DNA from: Streptococcus mitis
GTDB taxonomy: Bacteria; Bacillota; Bacilli; Lactobacillales; Streptococcaceae
Reading direction: 5' to 3'
Assembly: GCF_005144795.1 (NCBI RefSeq)
Contig: NZ_SWFJ01000002.1
Span: 1 to 64,000 of the forward strand
Length of the DNA stretch: 64,000 nt
The notes beneath the pieces were generated by a model that saw only the letters and a program-made list of their open reading frames with translations, ran no database searches and was not told the origin of the DNA. Positions 1 through 10,767 of this stretch are shown here, one piece after another. The translations under genes and the position numbers were made by a program. The first letter of the stretch is position 1. Each line of letters begins with the position of its first letter.

Positions 1-735
1 CTGGTAAATCTGACTGGACTGCAGGCTCGCCTTTTTCAGTAACAACAGCTGCGGGTAATTCAGGTTGGACTTCTGGTGTGCCTTTGTTGGTTACTACAGC
101 TTCTGGTAAAGCTGGTTGAACTTCAGGATCACCTTTTTCAGTAACAACAGCTTCAGGTAATGCAGGATGAACTTCGGCTTCACCTTTTTCCGTGACTAAA
201 GCTTCTGGTAACTCTGGCTGAATTGCAGACTCGCCTTTATCGGTTACAACTGATTCAGGTAACGTAGGTTGAACTGCTGGTTTGTCTTTATCGCTTACAA
301 CTGCTTTTGGCAATGCAGGTTGAACTTCGGGTTCGCCTTTGTCAGTAACGACTGCTTCTGGTAAATCTGACTGGACTGCAGGCTCGCCTTTTTCAGTAAC
401 AACAGCTGCGGGTAATTCAGGTTGGACTTCTGGTGTGCCTTTGTTGGTTACTACAGCTTCTGGTAAAGCTGGTTGAACTTCAGGATCACCTTTTTCAGTA
501 ACAACAGCTTCAGGTAATGCAGGATGAACTTCGGCTTCACCTTTTTCCGTGACTAAAGCTTCTGGTAAATCTGACTGGACTGCAGGCTCGCCTTTTTCAG
601 TAACAACAGCTGCGGGTAATTCAGGTTGGACTTCTGGTGTGCCTTTGTTGGTTACTACAGCTTCTGGTAAAGCTGGTTGAACTTCAGGTTCACCTTTATC
701 TGTTACGACTGTTTCCGGCAACGCTGCTTGAACTT
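1..735 (-). repeat. 51-bp tandem repeats (17-residue units) in the IgA protease-like gene
   Basis: About 14 full units plus a partial one, each encoding a variant of P-A-L-P-E-A-V-V-T-x-K-G-x-P-E-V-Q. A block starting at 1 recurs at 358 and again at 562. These offsets are 357 and 204 bp, exactly 7 and 4 units, so multi-unit blocks have been duplicated. The array continues past the window edge. Confidence 0.95.
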
Positions 736-1474
736 CTGTCGGCTTAGTTGAAGAAACAGGTTTTTCTTCCTGAATAGTTTGTACCTTTGATGGATTCTCT
801 ACAAAATTTGGTGTAACATTGTAATCTACCTTTTGTTGATTTTTAGAAGTAGCTACTGATTTCTCTTGATTGCTTACTTTAGATTCAGAAGTTATGTTTC
901 CCTCTTTGATATATCCAATATAAGTATAGCCTGAAATGTCTTTAGGAAGAGGTAATTTTTCTCCTGAGGTTAATTCATAGTCAGTATTATAGTTCAGTAA
1001 GAGATTATTTTCTAAAGCATGAGCTGAAACTAAGACACCATTTCCTATTCCTGCAACCAATACTAAATGTAATACTGTTTTATTCTTAACTTTTTTCTTA
1101 GAAACGGCAAAAATTAAAATCCCCAGAGCCGCTAAGCTAGCACCAGCAACTAAGGCTTGCATCTCATTCTTACTTCCAGTGTTGGGTAATTCCCCCAGTT
1201 GATTTTGGGAATTTAATTTATAAACAAGATAATAAGTCTCATCATCATTCTCCACGTATGTCGGAATACCATAGACAAGCTGCTTCTTTTCATCTGATGA
1301 TAGCTCTGACTCGGTCACATATTTATAGTGAACACCTTTAGTCTCTTGAGCCTCTACAGATGAACTAGCTAATACAGACATAAAAAATAAACTTGAAATC
1401 GTTGCAGATACAAGTCCTACTGATAATTTTCTAAATGAAAAACGCTGCTGTTTTTCACCAAAATACTTTTCCAT
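1..1474 (-). CDS. iga: IgA1 protease-family (zinc metalloprotease) surface protein, N-terminal part; runs off window
   Basis: This is the 5' part of a large surface protein whose C-terminal half lies beyond base 1. The start ATG at 1474 follows a GGAGGAAGA ribosome binding site. Residues 12-23 form a YSIRK-type signal (FSFRKLSVGLVS) followed by a hydrophobic stretch. An LPNTG sortase motif lies at residues 96-100, followed by a membrane segment (about 107-122) and KKK. This N-terminal placement of the anchor is typical of streptococcal IgA1 proteases and Zmp metalloproteases. A second hydrophobic segment follows, then a long 17-residue repeat region. The HExxH catalytic domain is not in the window, so iga is inferred from the N-terminus. 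A ZmpB/ZmpD paralogue is the alternative. Confidence 0.8.
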   Translation of the reverse strand, partial: MEKYFGEKQQRFSFRKLSVGLVSATISSLFFMSVLASSSVEAQETKGVHYKYVTESELSSDEKKQLVYGIPTYVENDDETYYLVYKLNSQNQLGELPNTGSKNEMQALVAGASLAALGILIFAVSKKKVKNKTVLHLVLVAGIGNGVLVSAHALENNLLLNYNTDYELTSGEKLPLPKDISGYTYIGYIKEGNITSESKVSNQEKSVATSKNQQKVDYNVTPNFVENPSKVQTIQEEKPVSSTKPTEVQAALPETVVTDKGEPEVQPALPEAVVTNKGTPEVQPELPAAVVTEKGEPAVQSDLPEALVTEKGEAEVHPALPEAVVTEKGDPEVQPALPEAVVTNKGTPEVQPELPAAVVTEKGEPAVQSDLPEAVVTDKGEPEVQPALPKAVVSDKDKPAVQPTLPESVVTDKGESAIQPELPEALVTEKGEAEVHPALPEAVVTEKGDPEVQPALPEAVVTNKGTPEVQPELPAAVVTEKGEPAVQSDLP

Positions 1475-1519
1475 TCTTCCTCCTTGAAATAAAATTTAAA
1501 AATATGTAAGGTAAACTTT

Positions 1520-1567
1520 ATTATAATAGCTTGTTATCTTATAAAAAGGTAACTCACTTTAATTATA
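1520..1567 (-). promoter_or_regulatory. Candidate promoter region of the IgA protease-like gene
   Basis: Two TATAAT boxes on the minus strand (complements at 1520-1525 and 1562-1567) lie in AT-rich DNA upstream of the start at 1474. Neither has a convincing -35 box, so the assignment is tentative. Confidence 0.4.
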
Positions 1568-1682
1568 CTCTTAATTTACAAAAAAGTCTTAAAATTAAGT
1601 TGCGCTTTCATACTTTGTTTTATATATAAAATACGAAGGATCAGTGGTTGCCATTTCCTATTTTCTCTTTTGGGATAAAATT

Positions 1683-1713
1683 ACACCTACCATGGCACTT
1701 CCACGGTAGGTGT
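1683..1713 (-). terminator. Intrinsic terminator after the rexB-rexA-hypothetical operon
   Basis: Nine-bp perfect stem (ACACCTACC/GGTAGGTGT), extended by TGG/CCA inside. On the minus strand it is followed by AATTTTA. It sits directly after the stop of the 392-residue gene. Confidence 0.75.
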
Positions 1714-1716
1714 TAG

Positions 1717-2895
1717 TTATATCAATAATCGTTCTAAAAATGGTTTAATACAGTTGATGAGAATCCCATCTATCCAGCTTTCCTGTGCTGAGGAGAGATG
1801 ATCTGCCTGGAGACTTTCTTTTAGAAAATCTCGAACTTGTTCTGGTGCGATTTCAAACTCAAAGGCTTTCATTTTATAGAAAAAGTCGAGCAGATGATCT
1901 GACAGATATTCAGTTGAAAATGGCACTTCTCCACTTTTTCGATATTCTAATAAGAGTCGAGCAAAGCGGGATTTTTCGTCAGGAAGCTCACGGAAATAGG
2001 AATTGAGGAGCCAGGTCTGCTTCTGCTTTCTTTCAATTGGATCCTGACTAGCAATTCGTTGGTCTTTTTCCAAATCTTTTTGGTATTGTTTGGCCTTGAT
2101 AGCCCGTTCTGTTCGATTTTTACCAAAAAGAATTTTCTCCCATTTGCGTTCTTCTTGAGTCAGGGTCTCTGTAAAACCAAAGTAGTCTTGATAGGCACGT
2201 TCTGCTGGGCCCATAGCTAGAACCAGATTGTCTGCATATTGCTTGGCGATTTTATCCTTCTTCTTGCGCTCTTTCTCTGCCTGGATACGGAGTTCTTGTT
2301 CGTAATCAATTTTCTCCTTACCTAGCTTGACAAGATAGAGTTGGTCATCTGGCTTTCCAAGTAAAAAGGGTTTGATACATTTTTCAAGAACTTCCTCCAT
2401 ACGAGCTTTCTTCTTGGGTTCTGCCTTGGTCCAACTTCCTCCTTGAAAGACTTCTAGGAAAAGCTGGTAGTCTCTCTCAGGTGCAAATTGATTGCCACGA
2501 TTGGGTTTAAAAACACCTTTTCCCCAGAGCCACTTTAGAAGACGCTCGTCAAAGTCACTTTTATTGACCTTGATTTTTTCCTTTTTCTGGGCTTTTCTGG
2601 TCAGATTTTCAACCTTTCTGAGCAGTTTTTCTTCCTCTTCCAGTTGCTGGTCAAGGGACAATCGATGAAAATGACGAACACAGTCGCTACCAATTGGAAA
2701 GAGGCGTTGGCCTGTGACACCGTTAAAGAGTTCATAAGCGTATTTTATGGCATTTCCACAGACACAATTGCTACGGCCGATACCGTTAAAAATCAAGGAA
2801 ACTTCATTCCATTCCTTGGTAGCTTGTTCCCAAGTATCAGCTTTTGAAGCCTGTAAAACCGCATCATGCAGGGATTTTCTAACTGGAAGTGTCAT
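1717..2895 (-). CDS. Conserved hypothetical protein, third gene of the rexBA operon
   Basis: A 392-residue soluble protein that I do not recognise functionally. Near the N-terminus it has a CVCGNAIKYAY motif (about residues 44-54) and a later Cys-His pair (SDCVRHFH), which together could bind a metal. The middle is highly charged (KKKARMEE, KERKKKDK) and probably helical. It begins 17 bases after rexA ends and precedes the only good terminator, so it is probably co-transcribed with the exonuclease. A link to RexAB is inference from position only. No signal peptide or membrane segment is visible. Confidence 0.8.
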   Translation of the reverse strand: MTLPVRKSLHDAVLQASKADTWEQATKEWNEVSLIFNGIGRSNCVCGNAIKYAYELFNGVTGQRLFPIGSDCVRHFHRLSLDQQLEEEEKLLRKVENLTRKAQKKEKIKVNKSDFDERLLKWLWGKGVFKPNRGNQFAPERDYQLFLEVFQGGSWTKAEPKKKARMEEVLEKCIKPFLLGKPDDQLYLVKLGKEKIDYEQELRIQAEKERKKKDKIAKQYADNLVLAMGPAERAYQDYFGFTETLTQEERKWEKILFGKNRTERAIKAKQYQKDLEKDQRIASQDPIERKQKQTWLLNSYFRELPDEKSRFARLLLEYRKSGEVPFSTEYLSDHLLDFFYKMKAFEFEIAPEQVRDFLKESLQADHLSSAQESWIDGILINCIKPFLERLLI

Positions 2896-2912
2896 GAGGT
2901 CTCCTTTCTAGA

Positions 2913-5900
2913 TTATACTTTTACAACTTGAACCTCTTCTTTACCGAGTAAAATCAAGTATTTGTCAATATTTTCAATCGAATAGGCTCGAGATAAAGCC
3001 TCTCCGTATAGGGCTAACTGACCACGATAACGGTCTATGAGTTGACTTGGTTCATCATAGCGGTCTGTCTTGTAGTCGAAAAGAACGATTCTATCCTCAT
3101 AAAGCAGATAGCCATCAAGGATACCACGAACAACGAAGTCTTCCTTACTCTTTTGGTCTCGTTTGAGCATGGAGAAAGGTTGCTCACGATAAAGATGGTC
3201 GGTATTAGCAAGAATTTCCTGACCGAGTGCTGTGTCAAAGAATGCAAGAATTTTAGCAAGATTGATCTTGTCTCTGACAGCTGGGCTGGTTTGAACTTGT
3301 TTGAGAGTTTCTGTCAGGCTAGCAAGCGTTGGTCGCTGACTGAGGTCCATTCTCTGCATCAGTTCGTGGGTAGCACTACCAATCTCAGCTCCTGTTACCT
3401 TTTCTTTGGTTGAAAAATCTGGCAAATCAAAGTTGATTTTCTTATCTATTGACTGGCCTTGACCTGCAATCTCGACACCTTCCATATCCATAACTGGTTC
3501 GTAGAATTTCTTGATTTGACTTGGGGTTTGAACACTAGGAAGTTCAATGGCTGCGCGGTGAAGAGTATTATAAACTTCCACCTCTTTCAGCATTTCAAGG
3601 GCTTCTTTGATGGTTTCTGACTGACGGTTATCTGCTTGAGAGCTATCTTGGAGAGGGCTCTTGTTTTCCAACTCTCCGATAGCTTCTCTGGTCAACTGAT
3701 CTTCTCCAACAAAACGATAACTAAAGTTGAGATGATCCTTGGCAAATACTTTACTGATAGCCCACATCCAATCTTGGAAATTCTTGGCTTGAAGTCTAGT
3801 GTTGCTATTTAGTTTTCCATTTTTAGCTGCTGGATATTCCTTGGCTTCCAGCTTTTCACGAGAACCCTTACCGACAAGATAGAGCTTTTTCTCAGCCCGC
3901 GTCATAGCAACATACAGTAGACGCATTTGCTCAGAATAGCTTGCCAGCTGTAATTCCTCTTCATTCTGCCTATAGGTCAGGCTAGGAATGGAGAGTTTGA
4001 TGGTTCTAGGATAGTGAGCTTCTACTGCTCCTGTTTCCATTTTGGCAATATACTTAACACCTAGTCCATTTTTTCGGCTGAGAATGACTTCTGACATAGA
4101 GTCTTGCTTGTTGAAATCTTGATCCATGTTAAGGATGAAGACGTAAGGAAACTCCAGCCCTTTACTCTTGTGGATGGTCATGAGCTCTACTGCATCTTTT
4201 GGCGGTGCGACGGCCACGCTTGCCAAATCGTGCTGGGCTTCTAAAACCTGGTCAATCATACCAATAAAACGCGACAAACCTTTGAAATTGCTCTTTTCAA
4301 ATTGATCAGCACGCAGTGCTAGGGCATAGAGATTGGCCTGTCTAGCAGGACCATTTGGCAAAGCCCCCACATAATCATAATAAAAACGATCGTTATAAAT
4401 CTTCCAAATCAGGTCATAGAGGGAGTGGGTCTTGGCATACAAACGCCAAGAAGCCAAGATATCCATGAATTGCTTTAATTTCTCAGCTAACTCCGTATGA
4501 ATCAAGCCTTTTTGGCTGCTTGCCAGTTTTTGAGCATTGACCAGTTTCTCATAAAGATTTTCTTGGATTTTGTCCTCTGCTTTCTGAAGGGATAAACGTG
4601 CCAATTCGTCCTCGTCAAATCCAAACATTGGAGACTTCATAAGAGCAACCAAGGCATAGTCTTGAAGAGGATTGTGAATGACACGAAGGGTGTCTAGCAT
4701 GACTTGCACTTCTAGGGATTGAAGATAATTGTTCTGCTCACCGTCAGTTTTGACAGGAATTCCATACTCAGATAAGGCGAGGAGAATCTGGTCATTACGA
4801 CTGCGACTGGAGGTCAAAAGGGCAATTTCTTTAAAGGAAACACCTTTCTCCTGATGGAGTTTCAGAATCTCCTTGATAACTAAGCGCATTTCGCCTGTTA
4901 GTTTCGTTTCTGCCTGCCCCTCTTCTTCCTCACCTGTGTCGTCCTTGTCATAGATGAGAAATTCTGCCTTGTTGTCTGGATTGGGAGTCAGTTTGGTATT
5001 GGCAAAAACAAGCTGGTGCATGTTATCATAGTTGATTTCGCCGAGCTCTTGGTCCATGAGACGTTCAAAGACATCATTGGTTGCTGACAGCACTTCTGAA
5101 CTACTACGGAAATTTTCTTTGAGGAGAATGAGCTTGCCCTCTTGGGGATTTTGCGCATAGCGTTGGAACTTCTCATTGAAAATCTGCGGATCTGCCTGAC
5201 GGAAACGATAGATAGACTGCTTGATATCTCCCACCATAAAGCGATTGTGACCATTAGATAGCAATTCCAGCATCCGTTCTTGAATGTGGTTGGTATCCTG
5301 ATACTCATCAACCATGACTTCATGGAAGCGCTCCTGATAAGCCTCACGGACTTGCGGAAAATTCTCTAAAATCTCAATTGTATAATGGCTGATATCAGCG
5401 AATTCAAAGGCATTTTCCTGGCGTTTGCGTTCACGATAAGCTTCCACAAAATCACTCATGAAAGACTGGAAGGTTTTAGCTAGCTCCCAAGTGTCTCCAT
5501 GATAACGTTCTTGATAATCGAGAATGGTTATCTGGTCTGCTAGTTGTCCTAGTTTAGCAAACTGGGTCTTTCTCTCTTCATTGTAGGCATCGACCAGTGG
5601 TTTCAAATCAGCCTTGCGACTGGCATTTGTCAGAGCACGACCATTTTTCTCTTTCGAAATTGCGACAACACGCGCAAGCACTGCTTGATAAGCCTGACTA
5701 TCGGACTCCTGATTCAAGGAGCTAATTTCGTCTAGAATCAACTGAACATTTTCTAGATAAGCAGCCTTTGGAAACTCCTTGGCATCATTATCCAGATGAT
5801 AACGGAAAAAGCTTTCCAAATCCCAAAGGGATTGTTTGATCTGCTCAGTCAGTTTTTCTTTTTCACTGGTAAAATCAGCTTTTTCAAAGCCTTTAAGGAA

Positions 5901-6563
5901 AGATTCACTCAGCCAATTCTGAGGATTACTGGTGGATTGGAGGAAGTCATAAATTTTGTAGACTTGCTGGCGCAGACCCCGTTCATCTTTTCCACGTCCA
6001 GCAAAATTTTTCAGCAAATGACTAAAGGTCTCTTTCTGTTTACCTTGATAATGGGATTCAAATACCTCATGAAAGACTTCGTTTTTTAGAAGGAGTTGCT
6101 CGCTCTGATTTTGTAAAATTCGGAAATTAGGCGCAATATCAATCAGATAGCCATGTTTGCCAAGGAATTTTTGTGTAAAAGAGTCCATGGTTCCGATGGC
6201 AGCGTTGGGTAGGTCTGCCAACTGGCGGCCCAAGTGTTGTTTGAGATCAACATCGCTACTTTCTTGGATTTGTTGGCTGATTTTTTTTTCCAAACGTTCT
6301 TTAAGCTCTGTAGCAGCCTTAACGGTAAAGGTTGAGATAAAGAGTTGACTGATTTCCACTCCACGCGCTAATTGATCTAGAATGCGCTCTGCCATGACAA
6401 AGGTTTTACCAGAACCAGCCGACGCTGAGACAAGAATATTCTGACCAGAAGTGTAGATAGCTTCTATTTGTTCGGCAGTTTTCTTTTGTTCCTTGCTCGA
6501 ATGAGCTTCTGCTTCTTGCAGTTTTTGAATTTCCTCCTCAGTTAAAAAGGGAATAGGCTTCAT
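2913..6563 (-). CDS. rexA: ATP-dependent exonuclease/helicase subunit RexA (AddA type)
   Basis: A 1,216-residue UvrD-like SF1 helicase with a C-terminal nuclease domain, the A subunit of the AddAB/RexAB enzyme that resects double-strand breaks. Visible motifs are Walker [13 protein letters not shown] (about residue 47), DEYQDTN (Walker B), [27 protein letters not shown] (motif VI), and at the C-terminus a RecB-type nuclease motif ([23 protein letters not shown]). Length fits the family. The ATG overlaps the rexB stop by 4 bases (ATGA type), so the two are translationally coupled. No truncation or frameshift is seen. Confidence 0.97.
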   Translation of the reverse strand: MKPIPFLTEEEIQKLQEAEAHSSKEQKKTAEQIEAIYTSGQNILVSASAGSGKTFVMAERILDQLARGVEISQLFISTFTVKAATELKERLEKKISQQIQESSDVDLKQHLGRQLADLPNAAIGTMDSFTQKFLGKHGYLIDIAPNFRILQNQSEQLLLKNEVFHEVFESHYQGKQKETFSHLLKNFAGRGKDERGLRQQVYKIYDFLQSTSNPQNWLSESFLKGFEKADFTSEKEKLTEQIKQSLWDLESFFRYHLDNDAKEFPKAAYLENVQLILDEISSLNQESDSQAYQAVLARVVAISKEKNGRALTNASRKADLKPLVDAYNEERKTQFAKLGQLADQITILDYQERYHGDTWELAKTFQSFMSDFVEAYRERKRQENAFEFADISHYTIEILENFPQVREAYQERFHEVMVDEYQDTNHIQERMLELLSNGHNRFMVGDIKQSIYRFRQADPQIFNEKFQRYAQNPQEGKLILLKENFRSSSEVLSATNDVFERLMDQELGEINYDNMHQLVFANTKLTPNPDNKAEFLIYDKDDTGEEEEGQAETKLTGEMRLVIKEILKLHQEKGVSFKEIALLTSSRSRNDQILLALSEYGIPVKTDGEQNNYLQSLEVQVMLDTLRVIHNPLQDYALVALMKSPMFGFDEDELARLSLQKAEDKIQENLYEKLVNAQKLASSQKGLIHTELAEKLKQFMDILASWRLYAKTHSLYDLIWKIYNDRFYYDYVGALPNGPARQANLYALALRADQFEKSNFKGLSRFIGMIDQVLEAQHDLASVAVAPPKDAVELMTIHKSKGLEFPYVFILNMDQDFNKQDSMSEVILSRKNGLGVKYIAKMETGAVEAHYPRTIKLSIPSLTYRQNEEELQLASYSEQMRLLYVAMTRAEKKLYLVGKGSREKLEAKEYPAAKNGKLNSNTRLQAKNFQDWMWAISKVFAKDHLNFSYRFVGEDQLTREAIGELENKSPLQDSSQADNRQSETIKEALEMLKEVEVYNTLHRAAIELPSVQTPSQIKKFYEPVMDMEGVEIAGQGQSIDKKINFDLPDFSTKEKVTGAEIGSATHELMQRMDLSQRPTLASLTETLKQVQTSPAVRDKINLAKILAFFDTALGQEILANTDHLYREQPFSMLKRDQKSKEDFVVRGILDGYLLYEDRIVLFDYKTDRYDEPSQLIDRYRGQLALYGEALSRAYSIENIDKYLILLGKEEVQVVKV

Positions 6564-9500
6564 CGATTCAACTCCTCTCTTATTTTTTCAAACCAAGCTT
6601 GCTTGAGTTTTTCTCCGACCAGACGCTTGCCATCAGCTAAGGCCAACTTTTCTAGGAAACGGGCTTGACCCAAGTGGTAATTGGCTTCAAATCCTGTAAT
6701 AGCCTGATGTTGCTGAACATACGGTGCAATGCTTCTACCATTTTCGGTATAAGGATTAATGGCGAACTGGCCTGTTAAAATCTTCTCAGCTGCTTTCTTG
6801 TAAAGTTGGGCATTGTAGTCCAGCAGGAGCTGGAATTCCTCATCCGTCAGCTGATTAGCTTTGTTTTTGTTGTAAAATTCACCCAAATGACTGCTTTCTT
6901 TTTCTAAAAAGAGGCCTTGGTATTTCATTGATTTGCTAGCTTCTACTACTGCACCTGCCAGACTTTTAACGGCCATCAGAGATTGGACTGGTTCAGCCAT
7001 TTCCAAGTACATAGCACCGAAAAAGTTCTGCTCCCCTTCTCTTTTTAAGGCAGCTAGATAGGTTGGCAACTGGGAATTGAGTCCGTTAAAGAAATGAGGA
7101 AACTGGAACTGAGTCAGACTGGATTTGTAGTCTACTACTCCTATCGCTCCATCAGCTTTCAATCGGTCAATCCGGTCAACCTTGCCTCGTACAAAGACAC
7201 TGCGTCCATTGTCCAATTGAATAAAGGCTTGCTCTTTCCCACCGAAATTCGCTTCCTCTTTGATGGTTTCGATAGCTGGATTGTGTCGGAGAATATGTCC
7301 AGTCGTCCGTGCAACATCAAGCAGAACTTCCTTGGTAAACTGGGCTTCCAAACTTTCCTGATAAATAGCTTCAAATTCGCGTTCTTGACTGGTTTCTTGA
7401 ATAGCTTGTTCTAGACGTTTGTCAAAGGAATCTTCGTCAGGAAACTGCAAGGCGCGTTCAAAAATACGGTGCAAGAAATTTCCATGACTTCGAGCATCCG
7501 GACGTAGACGCAATTCTTCTTGCAAGCCTAAAATGTAGCGAAGAAAATAACTGTATTCATTGCGATAAAACTCCGTCAAACCAGAGGTAGACAGGTAAAA
7601 TTCCTTGTCAGCTGGATAGAGAGCTTGTAAGGTGTCTTTAGCCAACTGCTTGCTGCTTGGACTGGTTGGGAGGGATGGATTTTCCAGACCTTGCTGGTCT
7701 AGTTTTTTACCCATGACACGTGCCAGAACCTTAATAAATGTCAAATCTTGCTCAGTATCACTCATCTCGCCCTGCTGGTGATAGGCAACCAGACTAGACA
7801 AAAGACTGTGATAGGATCCCATATCTTCCTTAGACAGCCCTTTGTGATTCATCCTTTTCTCTTTTCGACTAAATCCAAAATGGACCAACTCTTGAAGATA
7901 AGCTGATTCCTTGCTTTCACTTTCGTTAAAAAGGCTTGGAGCCGACAAAACCAACTGCTTACGCGCAGAATTGATCAAGGAAAGCATGGTATAGCGATTT
8001 TTCTTGAGATTTTCACTGCTGGCAATCAGCAATTGTGCCCCTTCCTCTGTCGCTTGGTTTAGGTTTTGCCTTTCTTCATCTGTCAAAAGACTGGTATTTT
8101 GCGCAATTTTTGGTAAATGATCCTGAGTCAATCCAATGGCGTAGACAAAGTCAGCAGTCAGTGGTGCAATCAAATCGTAACTCTGCACCAGAACAGTGTC
8201 TACTGTTGCTGGAATGGTGCGATACTGAGATAGACTCATCCCAGAATAAAGCAAGGCAAGGAAGTCTTCTAGATTAACTTGCGAACCAGCAAAAACGGTC
8301 GCAAATTGTTCTAAAACATGACAGAAAGCCTTCCAAACTTCGGCTTGTCTTTCCTGTTCTACAGTTTCCATAGTGGCTGTCAAATCTTGTAACTGCTTGG
8401 TCACAGCACCTTCTTTTAGAAAAGAGTTCCACTTTTGCAAGAGATTTTCAGCCTTTTGTTTTCGGCTAGCAAAAAGAGTTTCAAGAGGTGTTAAAATACG
8501 CAGACGAAGAGCATTTAAACGCCCTAAATCAAATTTTCCATGGTGGGATTTGGTAAAGGTTTGCTGAAAGGCTGGCAAGCCATTGATACCAAGATAGCGG
8601 ATATATTGCTCAAAAGCATCAATATCAGCCTGACTAAGGTCGGTATACAAACCTGTTCTAAGAAGGTTTATCAAATCCTCCTGACGGAAACGATAGCGTT
8701 TCAAAGCTAGAATAGACTCGACAAACTGTGTCAAGGGATGATGCGCCATGGATTCGCTTTTACCAAGATAGAAAGGAATCTGATACTGGTCAAAAATGGT
8801 TTTTAGAGATAATTGATAAGACGCTACATCCCCCAATAGAATACGAAAATGCTTGTAACTCAGGTCTGGATTGGCATGTAATTTCTGACGAATACTACGG
8901 GCTACCAACTCCAACTCTTCTTTTTGCGTCAAGCAAGACCAGATTTGTAAGTTGTCACGGTCCTTATCATCTACATCCAATGTGAGTTCTGAAAAATCAT
9001 AAGAAGACTCTAGCAAACGAGAGGCTTTATCAAAACTATCCATCTTCTCATGAGTTTGAGAACAGTCCAGAGCAGGAGTTTGGTATTTAGCAGCTAAATG
9101 ATTGAGAAACTCCACGCTAGCTTGATAGAGATTGCCTTCAGCGAATGGACTGGTATAAGCTTTCTTACTAGCATAGGCTCCAATGACAATCTCAACACCC
9201 TTGCCGTGAAGTAGGTCCACAATCCGCTCTTCCTCGGCAGAAAAACGGGTAAATCCATCAATAACCAAGGCGATTTGACTAAAATCACTACTAACTTTGT
9301 TATTCTCAATAGCCTCAATCAAATGGGACAACTGACTTCCCTGAGCCAACTGGCCTTGATTGAGATAAGCAGTTACTTTCTCAAAAATCAAGAGTAAATC
9401 GGCTCTCTTGTCCTCATCCGTCAAACTCTCCAAGTCCAAAAAACTCATCTGAGCTTTGGTCATATCGTGGTAAAGCTCAATCAACTGCTGGATAAATTGA

Positions 9501-9835
9501 GGATCCTGTTTGATAGCTCCATAAACACGTAAATCCTTGGGATCGAGTGCCGCAAGACATCTGTAAAAGACTATCCCAAGCCCGATGTCATCTAAACTAA
9601 TCTTGGCAGGCAAGTCATTCAAGACCAGGTAACGAGCCATTTGAGCAAAGCGCGTGACGGTAATCGCAAAAGAAGCCTGCTGGGACAAGCATTCCAGCAC
9701 GGCGCGTTCCTTTTCAAAAGAAAGAGAGTTAGGAGCGATATAGAAGATCCGCTTGCCAGCAGCAACTAGCTTTTCTGCCTCTCTAGTTAGAATTTCTGTC
9801 AAAGAAGTCCGAATATCAGTATAAAGTAATTTCAT
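6560..9835 (-). CDS. rexB: ATP-dependent exonuclease subunit RexB (AddB type)
   Basis: A 1,091-residue partner of RexA and the first gene of the operon. The C-terminal PD-(D/E)xK-type nuclease region shows [30 protein letters not shown] and GVVDYKSS. As in Lactobacillales RexB, the N-terminus lacks the canonical Walker A of Bacillus AddB (it reads [19 protein letters not shown]). The start follows a GAGGCAGAG sequence. An extended -10 box (TGG-TATAAT) lies about 30 bases upstream, in the divergent region shared with the HAD gene. Confidence 0.96.
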   Translation of the reverse strand: MKLLYTDIRTSLTEILTREAEKLVAAGKRIFYIAPNSLSFEKERAVLECLSQQASFAITVTRFAQMARYLVLNDLPAKISLDDIGLGIVFYRCLAALDPKDLRVYGAIKQDPQFIQQLIELYHDMTKAQMSFLDLESLTDEDKRADLLLIFEKVTAYLNQGQLAQGSQLSHLIEAIENNKVSSDFSQIALVIDGFTRFSAEEERIVDLLHGKGVEIVIGAYASKKAYTSPFAEGNLYQASVEFLNHLAAKYQTPALDCSQTHEKMDSFDKASRLLESSYDFSELTLDVDDKDRDNLQIWSCLTQKEELELVARSIRQKLHANPDLSYKHFRILLGDVASYQLSLKTIFDQYQIPFYLGKSESMAHHPLTQFVESILALKRYRFRQEDLINLLRTGLYTDLSQADIDAFEQYIRYLGINGLPAFQQTFTKSHHGKFDLGRLNALRLRILTPLETLFASRKQKAENLLQKWNSFLKEGAVTKQLQDLTATMETVEQERQAEVWKAFCHVLEQFATVFAGSQVNLEDFLALLYSGMSLSQYRTIPATVDTVLVQSYDLIAPLTADFVYAIGLTQDHLPKIAQNTSLLTDEERQNLNQATEEGAQLLIASSENLKKNRYTMLSLINSARKQLVLSAPSLFNESESKESAYLQELVHFGFSRKEKRMNHKGLSKEDMGSYHSLLSSLVAYHQQGEMSDTEQDLTFIKVLARVMGKKLDQQGLENPSLPTSPSSKQLAKDTLQALYPADKEFYLSTSGLTEFYRNEYSYFLRYILGLQEELRLRPDARSHGNFLHRIFERALQFPDEDSFDKRLEQAIQETSQEREFEAIYQESLEAQFTKEVLLDVARTTGHILRHNPAIETIKEEANFGGKEQAFIQLDNGRSVFVRGKVDRIDRLKADGAIGVVDYKSSLTQFQFPHFFNGLNSQLPTYLAALKREGEQNFFGAMYLEMAEPVQSLMAVKSLAGAVVEASKSMKYQGLFLEKESSHLGEFYNKNKANQLTDEEFQLLLDYNAQLYKKAAEKILTGQFAINPYTENGRSIAPYVQQHQAITGFEANYHLGQARFLEKLALADGKRLVGEKLKQAWFEKIREELNR

Positions 9836-9866
9836 CTCTGCCTCGTTGCAATTTTCATTACCTTTT

Positions 9867-9923
9867 ATTATACCATGATTATCCCGAAGATTCCTCCTCC
9901 TTTCCTCTAAAATATGCTATAAT
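9867..9923. promoter_or_regulatory. Divergent promoters between rexB and the Cof phosphatase gene
   Basis: Minus strand: extended -10 TGGTATAAT (complement of TATAAT at 9867-9872) for rexB. Plus strand: extended -10 TGCTATAAT (TATAAT at 9918-9923) for the HAD gene. -35 matches are poor on both sides, as is common with TGn-extended promoters. Confidence 0.55.
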
Positions 9924-9957
9924 AATACCAAAAGATAAAGATAAAGAAGGAAGACCT

Positions 9958-10767
9958 ATGATTAAACTACTAGCCTTGGATATGGACGGAACTCTCCTCA
10001 ATGAAGCTAAGGAAATTCCACAAGCTCACATTACTGCTATTCACCAAGCTATTGAAAAAGGTATCAAACTGGTTCTCTGTACGGGGCGCCCGCTTTTCGG
10101 TGTCCTCCCCTACTATCAAAAACTGGGGCTTGATCTCCAGAATGAGTATGTGATTGTTAACAATGGTTGTTCAACTCACCAGACAAGTGACTGGGGACTA
10201 GTTGACTGGCAAGAACTCAGCCCAGATGACATCGAATACCTCTATGACCTAGCTGAAAAAAGTGAGGTTCAGTTGACTCTTTTTGATGAGGAACACTATT
10301 TTGTCCTCGGTGGTAAGCCTAATGAAATCGTTCAAAATGATGCCAAGCTAGTCTTTTCAGACCTGACTGAAATTTCTCTTGAGGAAGCGACTAGTGGCAA
10401 GTACCGTATGTTCCAAGGGATGTTTTTAGGAACAAAAGAACAAACAGACGATTTTGAGCAGCGTTTTGCTGAGGAACTCTGTCAACGATTTAGTGGAGTT
10501 CGTTCGCAACCTGTCATTTATGAAGCTATGCCACTTGGAACGACAAAGGCTACTGCTCTTTCACGACTGGCAGAGATTCTGAAGATTGATTCCTCAGAAA
10601 TTATGGCCATGGGCGATGCCAATAACGATATCGAAATGCTCCAGTTTGCAGGACTTGGCATTGCAATGGGAAATGCCAGTGATTATGTCAAATCTCTTGC
10701 GGATGCCGTTACAGCAAGCAACGAAGAAGATGGTGTTGCGCGTGCCATTGAGAAATATATTTTATAA
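9958..10767 (+). CDS. Cof-type HAD-superfamily phosphatase
   Basis: A 269-residue Cof/YidA-type hydrolase that probably dephosphorylates sugar phosphates or related small metabolites. HAD motif I is DMDGTLL (residues 8-14, two catalytic Asp). Motif II is the T of LVLCTGRP. Motif IV is GDANNDIEML near residue 220. The cap region is of Cof size. The start has GAAGGAAG as ribosome binding site and a TATAAT box upstream. The reading frame ends at 10767, directly against an IS element that separates the gene from its probable terminator at 12199. The substrate cannot be told from sequence. Confidence 0.92.
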   Translation: MIKLLALDMDGTLLNEAKEIPQAHITAIHQAIEKGIKLVLCTGRPLFGVLPYYQKLGLDLQNEYVIVNNGCSTHQTSDWGLVDWQELSPDDIEYLYDLAEKSEVQLTLFDEEHYFVLGGKPNEIVQNDAKLVFSDLTEISLEEATSGKYRMFQGMFLGTKEQTDDFEQRFAEELCQRFSGVRSQPVIYEAMPLGTTKATALSRLAEILKIDSSEIMAMGDANNDIEMLQFAGLGIAMGNASDYVKSLADAVTASNEEDGVARAIEKYIL

